From: Tepidiforma sp.
GTDB lineage: Bacteria > Chloroflexota > Dehalococcoidia > Tepidiformales > Tepidiformaceae
Length of the DNA: 64,000 bases
Assembly (NCBI GenBank): GCA_026003935.1
Contig: BPIE01000001.1
Span: 1,116,001-1,180,000, forward strand
Direction of reading: 5' to 3'
In this document: one piece after another, positions 9,657 through 18,361 of the stretch
Layout of the letters: every line of letters begins with the position of its first letter
Position numbering within the stretch: position 1 is the stretch's first letter
Program-made: the position numbers and the translations under genes
Notes under the pieces: model-generated
The model's database searches: none
What the model saw: only the letters and a program-made list of their open reading frames with translations
Told to the model about the DNA's origin: nothing

Positions 9657-9724
9657 GCTGGCGGTACACAGTTTGACAGGTGCGGCAGGCCGGCGCGGCC
9701 GGCGCCGCGGGAGGAGCATGATCG

Positions 9725-10615
9725 ATGACGGAGCAGCAGGAGCAATCCGGCGGCGAGCCGGGGATTCGCGAGTTTCTCCGGCAGGTGGCGCTGGAGCCGG
9801 CGGACTACGACCGGTTCCGGGGGATGCCCGGGCAGGAGGAGGGCCGCCTGTTCGGGGGGCTGGTGCTCGCGCAGGCTATCGTGGCGGCGGGACGGACGGC
9901 CGGCTTCGGGGTCATCCATTCGCTGCATGCGTATTTCCTGCGCGCGGGGAAGCCGCAGGACCCAATCGACTACACGGTGGAGCGCATTCGGGAGGGGCGC
10001 AACTTCCTCACGCGGCGGGTGACGGCGGTGCAGGCGGGGCACACGATCTTCGAGGCTTCGGTGAGTTTCGTTGCGCCGGAGGAGGGGATTTCGCACCAGG
10101 CGCCGATGCCGGCCGCGCCAGACCCTGAGAGCTGCCCGCCGTGGTGGACGACGATTGCGCTGCCGCGGATGGCGGACATCCCGCCGGCGATGGCCGAGCG
10201 GATGCGGAGCAGGCTGGGGCGGCCGATCGACCTGCGCTCGGCGGCGGAGCCGACGCGGGCCGATGACGGGACGGGGCGGCTGCCTGCGCGGGCGGTGTGG
10301 GGGAGGATGGCGGAGCCGCTGCCGGAGGACCCGGTGCTCCACGCGGCGGCGCTGGCGTATTTCAGCGACAGCGGGCTGGTGGCGACGGTCGCGCACCATT
10401 ACGGGCTCTGGCGGCCGGGCGGCAGCACGGCGAGCCTCGACCATGCGATGTGGTTCCACCGGCCGCCGCGGTTCGATGACTGGGTGCTCTATGTGAGCGA
10501 GAGCCCGGCGGCTCACGCGGCGCGGGCCATCATGCTGGCGGCGATGTACGACCGCTCGGGGACGCGTATCGTGACGGTGGCGCAGGAAGGGCTGTTCCGG
10601 GCGCCGCAGGGGTAG
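9725..10615 (+). CDS. tesB: Acyl-CoA thioesterase II (TesB-like)
   Basis: 296 residues with two hotdog domains. The first holds RLFGGLVLAQAIVAAGRT and HSLHAYFLRAGKPQDPI. The second holds LAYFSDSGLVATV, SLDHAMWFHRPPRFDDW and RIVTVAQEGLFR near the end. The Asp in SLDHAMWFHRP and the paired polar residues are the usual catalytic network. It hydrolyses acyl-CoA to free acid and CoA and may balance the CoA pool of the neighbouring beta-oxidation enzymes. The ATG follows gggaggagcatgatcg, giving a good ribosome site. Confidence 0.92.
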   Translation: MTEQQEQSGGEPGIREFLRQVALEPADYDRFRGMPGQEEGRLFGGLVLAQAIVAAGRTAGFGVIHSLHAYFLRAGKPQDPIDYTVERIREGRNFLTRRVTAVQAGHTIFEASVSFVAPEEGISHQAPMPAAPDPESCPPWWTTIALPRMADIPPAMAERMRSRLGRPIDLRSAAEPTRADDGTGRLPARAVWGRMAEPLPEDPVLHAAALAYFSDSGLVATVAHHYGLWRPGGSTASLDHAMWFHRPPRFDDWVLYVSESPAAHAARAIMLAAMYDRSGTRIVTVAQEGLFRAPQG

Positions 10616-10627
10616 GAGGCAGGCGGG

Positions 10628-11122
10628 TCAGGGGGCAGACCGGCGGTCGGCCGCTCGTTCGAGGGCTTCGAGCCGGGCGGCGAGACTGCGGAGCAGTTCG
10701 AGCTGGGTATCGTTGACCTCGTAGAGGTGCGACCAGGCGCGGTGGTCGGCTTCGTCTTTGATGCGGTCGCGCTCGGCGGCACGGTTGGAGGCGGTGAGCA
10801 TGGTGGGCACGAAGAGCGATTGCATGATGCCGCCGAGGATGAAGAACAGGAAGGAGTAGGGGTAGGGGTCGAAGCCGCGGTTGTGGAGGATGGCGCTCTG
10901 CCAGAGCGCCCAGCCGGCGATGAGCGCCCAGAGGAGATGGAAGAAGGCCATGGTGCCGGCGATGGCGACGACGTGGTCGGCGAGCCAGCCGTTGAAGCGG
11001 CGGATGGCGCTCTCTTCGCGGCGGACGGCGGCGAGGACGCGCTGGGGATGGACGGGAAGCGCAGCGCCGGCGTGGCGCTCGATGAGCTGCTCGGCGGAGG
11101 CGAGGGCTTCGTGCGGGTGCAT
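10628..11122 (-). CDS. DUF1003 family membrane protein
   Basis: 164 residues. A soluble N-terminal part is followed by two hydrophobic segments (about residues 52-72 and 88-110) and a C-terminal helix rich in charge (EADHRAWSHLYEVNDTQLELL). The layout and the YSFLFFILGGIMQSLFVPTMLTASNR segment, whose core SLFVPTMLTASNR is diagnostic, match DUF1003 inner-membrane proteins. Function is unknown. Some relatives are linked to cation handling, which is not shown here. It points against its neighbours and stands alone. Confidence 0.8.
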   Translation of the reverse strand: MHPHEALASAEQLIERHAGAALPVHPQRVLAAVRREESAIRRFNGWLADHVVAIAGTMAFFHLLWALIAGWALWQSAILHNRGFDPYPYSFLFFILGGIMQSLFVPTMLTASNRAAERDRIKDEADHRAWSHLYEVNDTQLELLRSLAARLEALERAADRRSAP

Positions 11123-11256
11123 GGCTGCTCCGTGGCGGAATGGTTGGCCGGATGATACGCCGGGGTCCGCGATGCGCCGGTGCTTGACGCGGCAATTCCC
11201 CGGGCGTAAGCAATTGGCACCACAGCGGCGGGCCGGGCCCGCCGGGGAGGGGCTCG

Positions 11257-12501
11257 ATGAAGTTCCACTGGTTCCACCTGATGCCCTATCCATACCTGCC
11301 GGACGACTTCAAGGAGCGGTACCGGAGCGTGTGGGTCGATGTGCCGTACGAGCTGTTCGACCCGGTGAAGGGCCACCACGTGTACAACGAGTACCTCGAC
11401 GAGCTGGAGTACGCGGAGCAGTGCGGCTTCGATGGGATTTGCTGCAACGAGCACCACTCGAACGCGTACGGCCTGATGCCGAGCCCGAACCTGATCGCGG
11501 CGGCGCTGGCTCGGCGGACGTCGCGAGCGGGGCTCGTGGTGCTGGGGAATTCGATTGCGCTCTACAATCCGCCGCTCCGGGTGGCGGAGGAGTTTGCGAT
11601 GCTCGACTGCATCTCGGGCGGGCGGCTGGTGGCGGGATTCCCGGTGGGGACGAGCATGGATACGAACTTTGCCTACGGCTTTACGCCGGCGACGCTGCGG
11701 GAGCGGTACTACGAGAACCACGATTTCATTCTCGAGGCGTGGACGAACCACGGGACGTTCCACTTCAACGGGAAGTACAACCAGGTGCGGTATGTGAACC
11801 CCTGGCCGCGGCCGCTGCAGCAGCCCCATCCGCCCATCTGGATCCCGGGCGGGGGCTCGCTGGAGACGTGGGACTGGACGACGGAGAAGGACTACGTCTA
11901 CTGCTACCTTTCGTACTTTGGCTACCTGCGGGGCAAGGGGGTGATGGACCAGTACTGGGCGCGCGTGGAGGAGCTGGGAGCGGAGTTCAACCCCTACCGG
12001 GCGGGGTTCCTGCAGCTGGTTTGCGTGGCGGAGAGCGATGCGGAGGCGGAGCGGCTCTACGCCGAGCACGTGGACTACTTCTACAACCGGTGCCTGCACG
12101 TGTACGGGGGATTTGCGGATGCGCCGGGCTACCGGACGCTGCGGACGGTGAAGGCTGGGATCACGGCGCAGGTGGGGGCGCAGGCGAGCGCGCAGCGCTC
12201 GGGGCTGAAATGGGCGGACTTCGTGAAGCAGGGGTATGTGGTGGCGGGGAGTCCGGAGAGCGTGGCGCAGCAGATGGAGGAAGTCGTCCGCGGGCTGCGG
12301 GTAGGGCACCTGATGTGCCTGATGCAGATTGGCAACATGCCGCGGGAGAAGGTGATGTACAACACGAAGCTCTTCGCGGAGAAGGTGATGCCGAAGCTGC
12401 GGCACATTTGGAGCGAGTACGAGGACCGCTGGTGGATCCGGCCGCTGCCGGAGGCGGAGCGGGCGAAGCCGGCGGAGTGGCGGGCGGCAGTGACGGTGTA
12501 G
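11257..12501 (+). CDS. Luciferase-like flavin-dependent oxidoreductase
   Basis: 414 residues of the bacterial luciferase-like monooxygenase superfamily (TIM barrel). Family landmarks are the early CCNEHHSNAYGLMPSPN, the middle GGRLVAGFPVGTSMD, and the late segment VVAGSPESVAQQMEEVV. Such enzymes use FMNH2 or F420 to oxidise small organic substrates. The substrate here is unknown. It begins ATG 11257 behind ggggaggggctcg. Several aromatic-rich insertions make it longer than the shorter family member at 51903-52847. Confidence 0.9.
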   Translation: MKFHWFHLMPYPYLPDDFKERYRSVWVDVPYELFDPVKGHHVYNEYLDELEYAEQCGFDGICCNEHHSNAYGLMPSPNLIAAALARRTSRAGLVVLGNSIALYNPPLRVAEEFAMLDCISGGRLVAGFPVGTSMDTNFAYGFTPATLRERYYENHDFILEAWTNHGTFHFNGKYNQVRYVNPWPRPLQQPHPPIWIPGGGSLETWDWTTEKDYVYCYLSYFGYLRGKGVMDQYWARVEELGAEFNPYRAGFLQLVCVAESDAEAERLYAEHVDYFYNRCLHVYGGFADAPGYRTLRTVKAGITAQVGAQASAQRSGLKWADFVKQGYVVAGSPESVAQQMEEVVRGLRVGHLMCLMQIGNMPREKVMYNTKLFAEKVMPKLRHIWSEYEDRWWIRPLPEAERAKPAEWRAAVTV

Positions 12502-12521
12502 CGGCTGCCGGCGCTGTAGGG

Positions 12522-12560
12522 AGAAAAAGGGCGAGGCCGCCCGTTGCGGGGCGGCCTCGC
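12522..12560 (-). terminator. Intrinsic terminator for pnp
   Basis: Perfect 12-bp stem (12531-12542 with 12549-12560) and a 6-nt loop. On the minus strand the stem is followed by CCTTTTTCTC. It lies between the convergent ends of pnp and the luciferase-like gene. Confidence 0.85.
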
Positions 12561-12582
12561 GGTGTATTGCCGGGCGGCGGGG

Positions 12583-14958
12583 TCAGTCGTCGTTCATGCC
12601 GCCGCCGAAGTCGCGGCGCGGGGGCGGCGGGGCATCGCCGGAGGGTGTGCGGCGGACCCAGCCGCGGGTCGCGACGCCGGCCGGGCCGGCGGGGGCGGGC
12701 GCGGGCCGGGACTGCTGGGGCTGGCCGCCGCGCTGGGGCTGCTGGGGGCTGCCGCCGGGCCGACCGCCGCGGTCGCGGTCGGAGGGGCGGGACGGCCCGG
12801 AGGAGCCGCCGGGGCCGCCGCCGCGCGGGCCGCGGTCGCGGCTTGATTCGCGGGCGCTCGCGGCTGCCTGCTCAGGAGTTTCGCCGAGGAGCACGGCGCG
12901 GCGGCTGAGGTTGATGCGGCCGAGGTTGTCGATTTCGGAGACCATGACGGTCACTTCGTCGCCGACTTTGACTTCGTCTTCGACGCTGCGGACGTGGTCG
13001 GCGCCGAGCTGGGAGATGTGGACGAGGCCTTCCTTGCCGGGGAGGATTTCGACGAAGGCGCCGAAATTGAGGAGGCGGGTGACCTTGCCGGTGTAGACCT
13101 CGCCGACCTGCACTTCCTTGGTGAGGCCTTCGATCATGCGGATGGCCTTGCGGGCGACCTCTTCATTGGGGGAGCCGACGATGACGGTGCCGTCTTCCTG
13201 GATGTCGATGGTGGCGCCGCCGGATTCGTCCTGGATGCGGCGGACGGTCTTGCCGCCGGGCCCGATGAGGGTGCCGATCATGTCCTGCGGGATGATGATC
13301 TTGTACATCTTGGGCGCGTAGGGGCTCATCTCGGGCCGGGGCTCGGGGATGACCTCGAGCATGCGCTGGAGGATGTACTCGCGGGCTTCGCGGGCCTGCT
13401 GGAGGGCGGTGGCGAGGAGTTCGCGGGAGACGCCGGCAATTTTGATGTCCATCTGGAGGGCGGTGATGCCCTGTGCAGTACCTGCGACCTTGAAGTCCAT
13501 GTCGCCCATGAAGTCTTCCTGGCCGGCGATGTCGGTCAGGACGCGGTAGTTGCCGTCGTCGCCCATGATGAGGCCCATGGCGATGCCGGCGACGGGTGCG
13601 GAGATGGGGACGCCGGCGTCCATGAGGGCGAGGGTGCTGCCGCAGACGGAGGCCATGGAGGTGGAACCGTTGGAAGACATCACCTCGGAGACGAGGCGGA
13701 GGGCGTAGGGGAACTCTTCTTCGGAGGGGATGACGGGTTCGAGGGCGCGTTCGGCGAGCGCGCCGTGACCGATTTCGCGGCGGCCGGCGCCGCGGAGGGG
13801 CCGTACTTCGCCGACGGAGTAGGGCGGGAAGTTGTAATGGTGCATGTACCGCTTGTACTCGTCGGGCGAGAGGGTATCGAGCTTCTGGACCATGCTGAGC
13901 CCGCCGAGCGTGGCGATGGTGAGGACCTGGGTCTGGCCGCGCTGGAAGAGGCCGGAGCCGTGGGTGCGGGGAAGGACGCCGACGTGGATATCGAGGGGGC
14001 GGATGTCTTTGACGCCGCGGCCGTCGGCGCGGATGCCCTGCTCGAGAATCTGCTTGCGCATCGCCTTCTTGATGATGTTCCAGAGGGCATCGGCGATGTC
14101 GGCGGAGGAGAAGCGGTCGCCGAACCGTTCCTGGAGCTCCTGGCGGACGGCTTTGTTAGCGTCGGAGCGCTCGGAGGCGGCGGTTGCAACCAGCTCGGGG
14201 ATGCGGTCTTTGAGGTATTCGGAGATGGCGGCGATGGCTTCTTCGTTTTCCTTCGCCGGGGTGTAGGGCTTTTTCACGGGGGCGGCGTCGGCCGCGATCT
14301 GCTCCTGGAGGGCGATGATTTTGCGGTTCGCCTCCATGGCGACTTCGATGGCTTCGAGGACGACGTCTTCGGAGACCTGCTTGGCGCCGGCTTCGACCAT
14401 GACGACGGCGTCTTTGGTGCCGGCCACGACGATATCGAGGTCGCCGCGTTCGGCTTCATCGAAGGTGGGGTTGACGATGTACTGGCCATCGAGGCGGGTG
14501 ACGCGGACGGAGGAGACGGGGCCGTTGAAGGGGATGTCGCTGATGCCGAGTGCGGCCGAGGCGCCGATGGTGATGAGGGTATCGGGCTGGTGCTCGCGGT
14601 CTGCGGAGAGGGTGGTGGCGATGACCTGGACTTCGTTGCGGAAGCCCTTCGGGAAGAGGGGGCGCAGGGGCCGGTCGGTGAGGCGCATGGCGAGGATGGC
14701 CTCGTTGGAGGCGCGGCCTTCGCGGCGGGGGAAGCCGCCGGGGATCTTGCCGACGGCGTAGAGGCGTTCTTCGTAGTCGACGGTGAGGGGGAAGAAGTCG
14801 ATCCCCTCGCGGGCGTCGGCCATGCAGACGGTGACGAGGACGACGGTGTCCCCGAGGCGGACGGTGACGGCGCCGTTGGCCTGCTGGGCGAGGATGCCGT
14901 GCTGGATGGTGAGGGTTTTGCCCCCGATTTCAATCTCGTAGGTGCGCGGGTCGTTCAT
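12583..14958 (-). CDS. pnp: Polyribonucleotide nucleotidyltransferase (PNPase)
   Basis: About 791 residues from ATG 14958 (a TTG at 14967 is also in frame). Two RNase PH cores (about 1-220 and 300-530) flank an all-helical linker. A KH domain with GTLIGPGGKTVRRIQDESG and an S1 domain with YTGKVTRLLNFGAFVEILPG follow. The tail of about 90 residues is unusually rich in Gly, Pro, Arg and Gln and probably disordered. It degrades RNA 3' to 5' using phosphate. It lies downstream of rpsO, as in many bacteria, with a terminator hairpin and structured leader between. Confidence 0.96.
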   Translation of the reverse strand: MNDPRTYEIEIGGKTLTIQHGILAQQANGAVTVRLGDTVVLVTVCMADAREGIDFFPLTVDYEERLYAVGKIPGGFPRREGRASNEAILAMRLTDRPLRPLFPKGFRNEVQVIATTLSADREHQPDTLITIGASAALGISDIPFNGPVSSVRVTRLDGQYIVNPTFDEAERGDLDIVVAGTKDAVVMVEAGAKQVSEDVVLEAIEVAMEANRKIIALQEQIAADAAPVKKPYTPAKENEEAIAAISEYLKDRIPELVATAASERSDANKAVRQELQERFGDRFSSADIADALWNIIKKAMRKQILEQGIRADGRGVKDIRPLDIHVGVLPRTHGSGLFQRGQTQVLTIATLGGLSMVQKLDTLSPDEYKRYMHHYNFPPYSVGEVRPLRGAGRREIGHGALAERALEPVIPSEEEFPYALRLVSEVMSSNGSTSMASVCGSTLALMDAGVPISAPVAGIAMGLIMGDDGNYRVLTDIAGQEDFMGDMDFKVAGTAQGITALQMDIKIAGVSRELLATALQQAREAREYILQRMLEVIPEPRPEMSPYAPKMYKIIIPQDMIGTLIGPGGKTVRRIQDESGGATIDIQEDGTVIVGSPNEEVARKAIRMIEGLTKEVQVGEVYTGKVTRLLNFGAFVEILPGKEGLVHISQLGADHVRSVEDEVKVGDEVTVMVSEIDNLGRINLSRRAVLLGETPEQAAASARESSRDRGPRGGGPGGSSGPSRPSDRDRGGRPGGSPQQPQRGGQPQQSRPAPAPAGPAGVATRGWVRRTPSGDAPPPPRRDFGGGMNDD

Positions 14959-14967
14959 GGTGGTCAA

Positions 14968-15102
14968 GTTCTGTGCTTCTTCTCAACTGCTGAAGTGGCC
15001 GTGGGGGGAAGGGCCACGGTGCCCGTTTCGCGGTGGCTCCGCGATGGCGGGACGCAGGTGAGGAAGGCGGAGGCGGGGCGGTTGCAGACCCCGCAGGAAG
15101 CG
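14968..15102 (-). promoter_or_regulatory. Structured leader between rpsO and pnp
   Basis: About 135 nt without a gene, containing several self-complementary stretches, for example GCGGGG with CCCCGC around 15074-15095 and CGCGG with CCGCG around 15030-15044. In E. coli the pnp leader is folded and is the target of PNPase autoregulation. A similar role here is inference. Confidence 0.4.
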
Positions 15103-15127
15103 AAAAGCCTCCGCTATTTGCGGAGGC
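15103..15127 (-). terminator. Terminator or attenuator at the end of rpsO
   Basis: 8-bp stem (15107-15114 with 15120-15127), 5-nt loop, then TTTTCGC on the minus strand. It overlaps the rpsO stop codon and should limit read-through into pnp. Confidence 0.75.
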
Positions 15128-15380
15128 CGAGGCGGGCGATCAGTTCGCGGTAGCGGTTGACGTCGCGGCTGTTGAGGTAACGGAGCTGCCGGCGACGCTG
15201 TCCGACGAGCTTGAGGAGCCCGCGACGGGTGTGGTAGTCGTGCTTGTGGACCTTGAGATGCTCGGTCAGATACTTGATGCGCTCGGTCAGGATCGCGACC
15301 TGCACCTCGGGGGACCCGGTGTCCGTGGGGTGGGTGCCGAACTCACGAATGAGGTCGGTCTTGCGCTCTTTCGTCAGCAA
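15114..15380 (-). CDS. rpsO: 30S ribosomal protein S15
   Basis: 88 residues, full length. Recognised from [33 protein letters not shown], of which the core [16 protein letters not shown] is diagnostic, and from [20 protein letters not shown]. It binds 16S rRNA in the small-subunit platform. The start appears to be TTG at 15380 (MLTKERK). No ATG or GTG is available nearby in frame. Transcription probably starts near 15421 from a TATGCT element shared head-to-head with the next gene. Confidence 0.95.
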   Translation of the reverse strand: MLTKERKTDLIREFGTHPTDTGSPEVQVAILTERIKYLTEHLKVHKHDYHTRRGLLKLVGQRRRQLRYLNSRDVNRYRELIARLGLRK

Positions 15381-15426
15381 CCTTGTTCTCTGTCTTCCTT
15401 TTCCTGTCGTCTCTACGCCTTCACGC

Positions 15427-15433
15427 TAGCATA
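15427..15433. promoter_or_regulatory. Overlapping divergent -10 elements
   Basis: TAGCAT on the plus strand (15427-15432) lies 6 nt before GTG 15439. TATGCT on the minus strand (15428-15433) faces rpsO. The two hexamers share five base pairs. Confidence 0.55.
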
Positions 15434-15438
15434 TGGGC

Positions 15439-15966
15439 GTGGTTAGCGGCAATCGGGGAACCGGCGAAGGGGTGCTGGTGCTGCTTTCGGGGCTGCCGGG
15501 TACGGGCAAGACGACGCTGGCGCGGCGGCTTGCTGAGCGGCTCGGCGCGGTCCACGTGGAGAGCGATGCCGTGCGGCGGGAGCTGTTCCCGGAGCCGGCG
15601 TATACGCCGGAGGAGCACGGGGCGGTGTTCGCGCGGGTGGAGTCGCTGGCGGCGGAGGCGCTGGCGGCGGGGCGGGTGGTGGTGGTCGATGCGACGAACC
15701 TGACGCGGCGCGACCGGCGGCGGTTCGAGCGGCTGGGGGAGCGCGCCGGCGGGGTGGTGGCAGTGCGGGTAACGGCGCCGGATGGGACGGTCCGGGATCG
15801 GCTCGCCCGCCCGCGGGAGGGTTTTTCGCAGGCGGGCGTGGAGGTGTACGAGCGGATGCTGCCGCGGGCCGAGGGGATGGCGGGGCCGGTGGTGGTGGTG
15901 GATACGCGGTTCGATACGGGGCCGAGCGAGGCGCTCATCGAGCGGCTGGTGGGGCGGCTGCAGTGA
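15439..15966 (+). CDS. P-loop AAA_33-type kinase
   Basis: 175 residues from GTG 15439 (leaderless geometry; ATG 15433 would overlap the -10). The Walker A motif GLPGTGKTT lies at about residues 18-26. VVVVDATNLTRRDRRRF is the second conserved segment. It resembles the zeta-toxin/polynucleotide-kinase-like AAA_33 family that phosphorylates nucleotides, sugars or other small molecules. No toxin-antitoxin partner is seen. Its stop overlaps the next start (GTGA). Confidence 0.8.
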   Translation: MVSGNRGTGEGVLVLLSGLPGTGKTTLARRLAERLGAVHVESDAVRRELFPEPAYTPEEHGAVFARVESLAAEALAAGRVVVVDATNLTRRDRRRFERLGERAGGVVAVRVTAPDGTVRDRLARPREGFSQAGVEVYERMLPRAEGMAGPVVVVDTRFDTGPSEALIERLVGRLQ

Positions 15967-16295
15967 GGGAGCGGAGCCGGCCGGTGCTGGTGATGCGGGC
16001 GTGGCCGCGGGAGGAGTACCTGGAGTCGTTTTTCCGCTGGGCGCGGGAGGTGCACGCGCGCGATACGCGGGCGGTGCCGGGGGTGGTGCGGGTGGAAGTA
16101 GGCCGTGCGCCGGGCGGCGTGGTGCTGGTGGGATACGTCTTCGATGACGCGGAGGCGGTGCCGGTGGCGCTGCAAAGCGCGGAGGCGGCGTACGCGCGGG
16201 GGACGCTGACGCAATGGGCGGGGCGGGTGAACGAGGTGCGGTTCGAGATGCTCGCGCCGGTGGTGCCGCTCCAGGCGTTCGCATCGGTCAACTGA
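15963..16295 (+). CDS. Small uncharacterised protein coupled to the kinase
   Basis: 110 residues from GTG 15963, overlapping the kinase stop by 4 nt. The alternating pattern (PVLVMRAWPREEYLESFFRW, whose core is AWPREEYLESFF, then VPGVVRVEV and GVVLVGYVFDDAEAV) suggests a ferredoxin-like alpha/beta fold of the EthD/Dabb type. No catalytic motif is visible, so that is a guess. It is probably made with the kinase. Confidence 0.6.
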   Translation: MRERSRPVLVMRAWPREEYLESFFRWAREVHARDTRAVPGVVRVEVGRAPGGVVLVGYVFDDAEAVPVALQSAEAAYARGTLTQWAGRVNEVRFEMLAPVVPLQAFASVN

Positions 16296-16329
16296 GCCGG
16301 GAGCACCGACCCGGGGGCGGCGGGGGACA

Positions 16330-16359
16330 GCGCGGCCCGCGGGGTGCCGCGGGCCGCGC
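16330..16359. terminator. Hairpin between convergent genes
   Basis: Perfect 13-bp GC stem (16330-16342 with 16347-16359), 4-nt loop, no U-tract on either strand. It lies between the kinase pair and the aldehyde dehydrogenase. Confidence 0.5.
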
Positions 16360-16378
16360 CGGGAGCTCGCCCGGGGTG

Positions 16379-17865
16379 CTACTGGAGCTTGATCTGGATG
16401 GACTTGGTCTCGAGGTACTCTTCGAGGCCGAGGTCGCCGAGCTCGCGGCCGAGGCCGCTCTGCTTGTAGCCGCCGTAGGGCATGTTGTAGAGGCCGGTGC
16501 CGTGGTACGCGTTGACCCAGACGGTGCCGGCGCGGAGGCCTTTGGCGACTTTCAGGGCGACGTTGATGTCCTTGGTCCAGACTGCGGCTGCGAGGCCGTA
16601 CATGGTGTCGTTGGCGGTGCGGATGACGTCGTCGACGTCGTCGAAGGAAAGGACGGAGAGGACGGGGCCAAAGATCTCTTCGCGGGCGATGGTGGCCTGG
16701 TTGGAGACTTCGTCGAAGATGGTGGGTTTGACGAAGAGGCCCTTTTCGAGGCCGGGTTCGGTGGCGCGGGAGCCGCCGGTGAGGAGCTTGGCCTCCTGCT
16801 TGCCGCGTTCGAGGTAGCCTCTCGATCTTGGCGAGCTGGCTTTCGTTGATGACGGGACCCATGGTGGTGGCGGGATCGAAGGGGTCGCCGAGCTTGAGGG
16901 TCTGGCTGAGGGCGGTGAGCTTCGCCGACGAATTCGTCTTTGATCGGCTTGGAGACGAGGAGGCGGGAGCCGGCCTGGCAGACCTGGCCGCTGTTGAGGT
17001 AGATGCCGAAGAAGGCGCCGGCGACGGCGGCATCGACGGCGGCATCGGGGAAGACGATGTTGGGGGATTTTCCGCCGAGTTCGAGCGAGACCTTTTTGAC
17101 GTTGTTGGCGGCGGCGCGCATGACGGCCTTGCCGCTGGCGGTGGAGCCGGTGAAGGCGACCTTGTCGACGAGCTCGGAGGCGGCGATGTGCTGGCCGACG
17201 AGGGCGCCGTTATCGGTCTCGCTGGTGACGACGTTGAAAACGCCCCTGGGGAGGCCGGCCTCGGCGAGCAGCCCGGCGAGCATGAGGGTGGAGCCGGGGG
17301 TGTAGTGGGAGGGCTTGGCGACCATGGTGCAGCCGGCGGCGATGGCCGGGCCGATCTTCCAGGAGATGAGGAGCAGCGGGAAGTTCCACGGGGTGATGAT
17401 GCCGACGACGCCGACCGGCTCATGGACGACGATGCCGACGGCATCGGGGATTTGCTGGGTGAAGGATTCGCCCTTGAGGTTGAGCGCCTTGGCAGCGAAC
17501 AGCTGGAAGACGTCGACGGTCGCCATTACCTCGGCGAGAGCCATGGTCTTGGGCTTGCCGACCTCGGCGGCGATGCAGGTGGCGAAGGCGTCGGCGCGCT
17601 CGGCGAGGAGGTCGGCGGCTTTGCGGAGGATGCGGGCGCGGTCGGCGGCGGGGGAGGTGGGCCAGCTGGTTTCATCGAAGGCGCGGCGTGCGGCGAGGAT
17701 GGCGCGCTGGGCATCTTCGATGCCGCCGTTGGGGTAGACGCCGACGACGGAGCCGTCGTAGGGGCTGGTGCGGGTGAAGGTCGCGCCGCTGACGGCATCG
17801 AGCCATTCGCCATCGATGAACTGCTTGTAGGTTGCGATGCCGGGGCGTTCGGCGATGGACGTCAT
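16379..17865 (-). pseudogene. Aldehyde dehydrogenase, two frameshifts
   Basis: NAD(P)-dependent aldehyde dehydrogenase. The intact first part (from ATG 17865, ggag upstream) has GIITPWNFPLLL, KVAFTGSTASGK, SLELGGKSPNIVF and the catalytic Cys in NSGQVCQAGSR. A one-base insertion near 16931 (after KDEFV) shifts the frame. A second near 16818 (after AKIER) returns it to the frame that ends with KQSGLGRELGDLG at 16379. Removing both restores 494 residues, the normal length. All active-site residues are present, so an assembly error is as likely as decay. Confidence 0.85.
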
Positions 17866-17933
17866 GGTAGGGGCTCCGGGGCAATGTGTTGCGGGGAGCA
17901 TATCGGGAGGAGTGGGGGAATGCCAGCGAGAGG

Positions 17934-18344
17934 CTATGCGACGATGATGGCCGCCAACGGCAGCAGCGCCAGGACGGCGGCGCGGACGATGGTCCTGGTT
18001 CCGATCGGCCCTGACGTCTTCCCAAAGCAGCCACATGAGGGGTTGACACTTCGCCTCAGAATCACGGCCTGACCTGCCGCAAGCAGCAGGAATAGCAGGG
18101 CGAGCAGTACGGCAGCCCCGATTGGGCGCCCGACCAACGCGAGGCCGAGCGCCGCCAATCCAACCGCGACCTCGCAGGCGGGGATACCGTTGACGAGGAG
18201 GCCTATGCCTCTCCCGCGCACGAGGCCCCAGGAGACAACGGCCGAGGCGAATTCCTGCCGGTAGCGAAGCTTGATGACGCCTGCGATGACGGCGAGGGAT
18301 GCCGGGATGCCAATGGCCAGCAACTGGATGCTCTGAACTATCAC
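17934..18344 (-). CDS. MauE/DoxX-like redox-associated membrane protein
   Basis: 136 residues, four predicted membrane segments. The motif NPSCGCFGKTSGPIG before the last helix is typical of MauE-like proteins. In the methylamine dehydrogenase cluster MauE is needed for making the disulfide-rich small subunit. Here it is the last of five leftward genes, one of which encodes a 14-cysteine protein, so a role in its disulfide formation is an attractive inference. The start is a GTG with gagagg close upstream. Confidence 0.75.
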   Translation of the reverse strand: MIVQSIQLLAIGIPASLAVIAGVIKLRYRQEFASAVVSWGLVRGRGIGLLVNGIPACEVAVGLAALGLALVGRPIGAAVLLALLFLLLAAGQAVILRRSVNPSCGCFGKTSGPIGTRTIVRAAVLALLPLAAIIVA

Positions 18345-18361
18345 CGCCTCTCTATCCCACG

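Noticed and set aside
12994-15153. A 719-codon open frame antisense to pnp
   Set aside because: pnp on the other strand has every PNPase motif. The antisense product is Asp/Gly-rich and has no domain.
15439-16295. Zeta-type toxin with antitoxin
   Set aside because: The kinase has the right P-loop family, but the partner gene lies downstream, lacks an epsilon-like helical pattern and looks like a ferredoxin-like fold.
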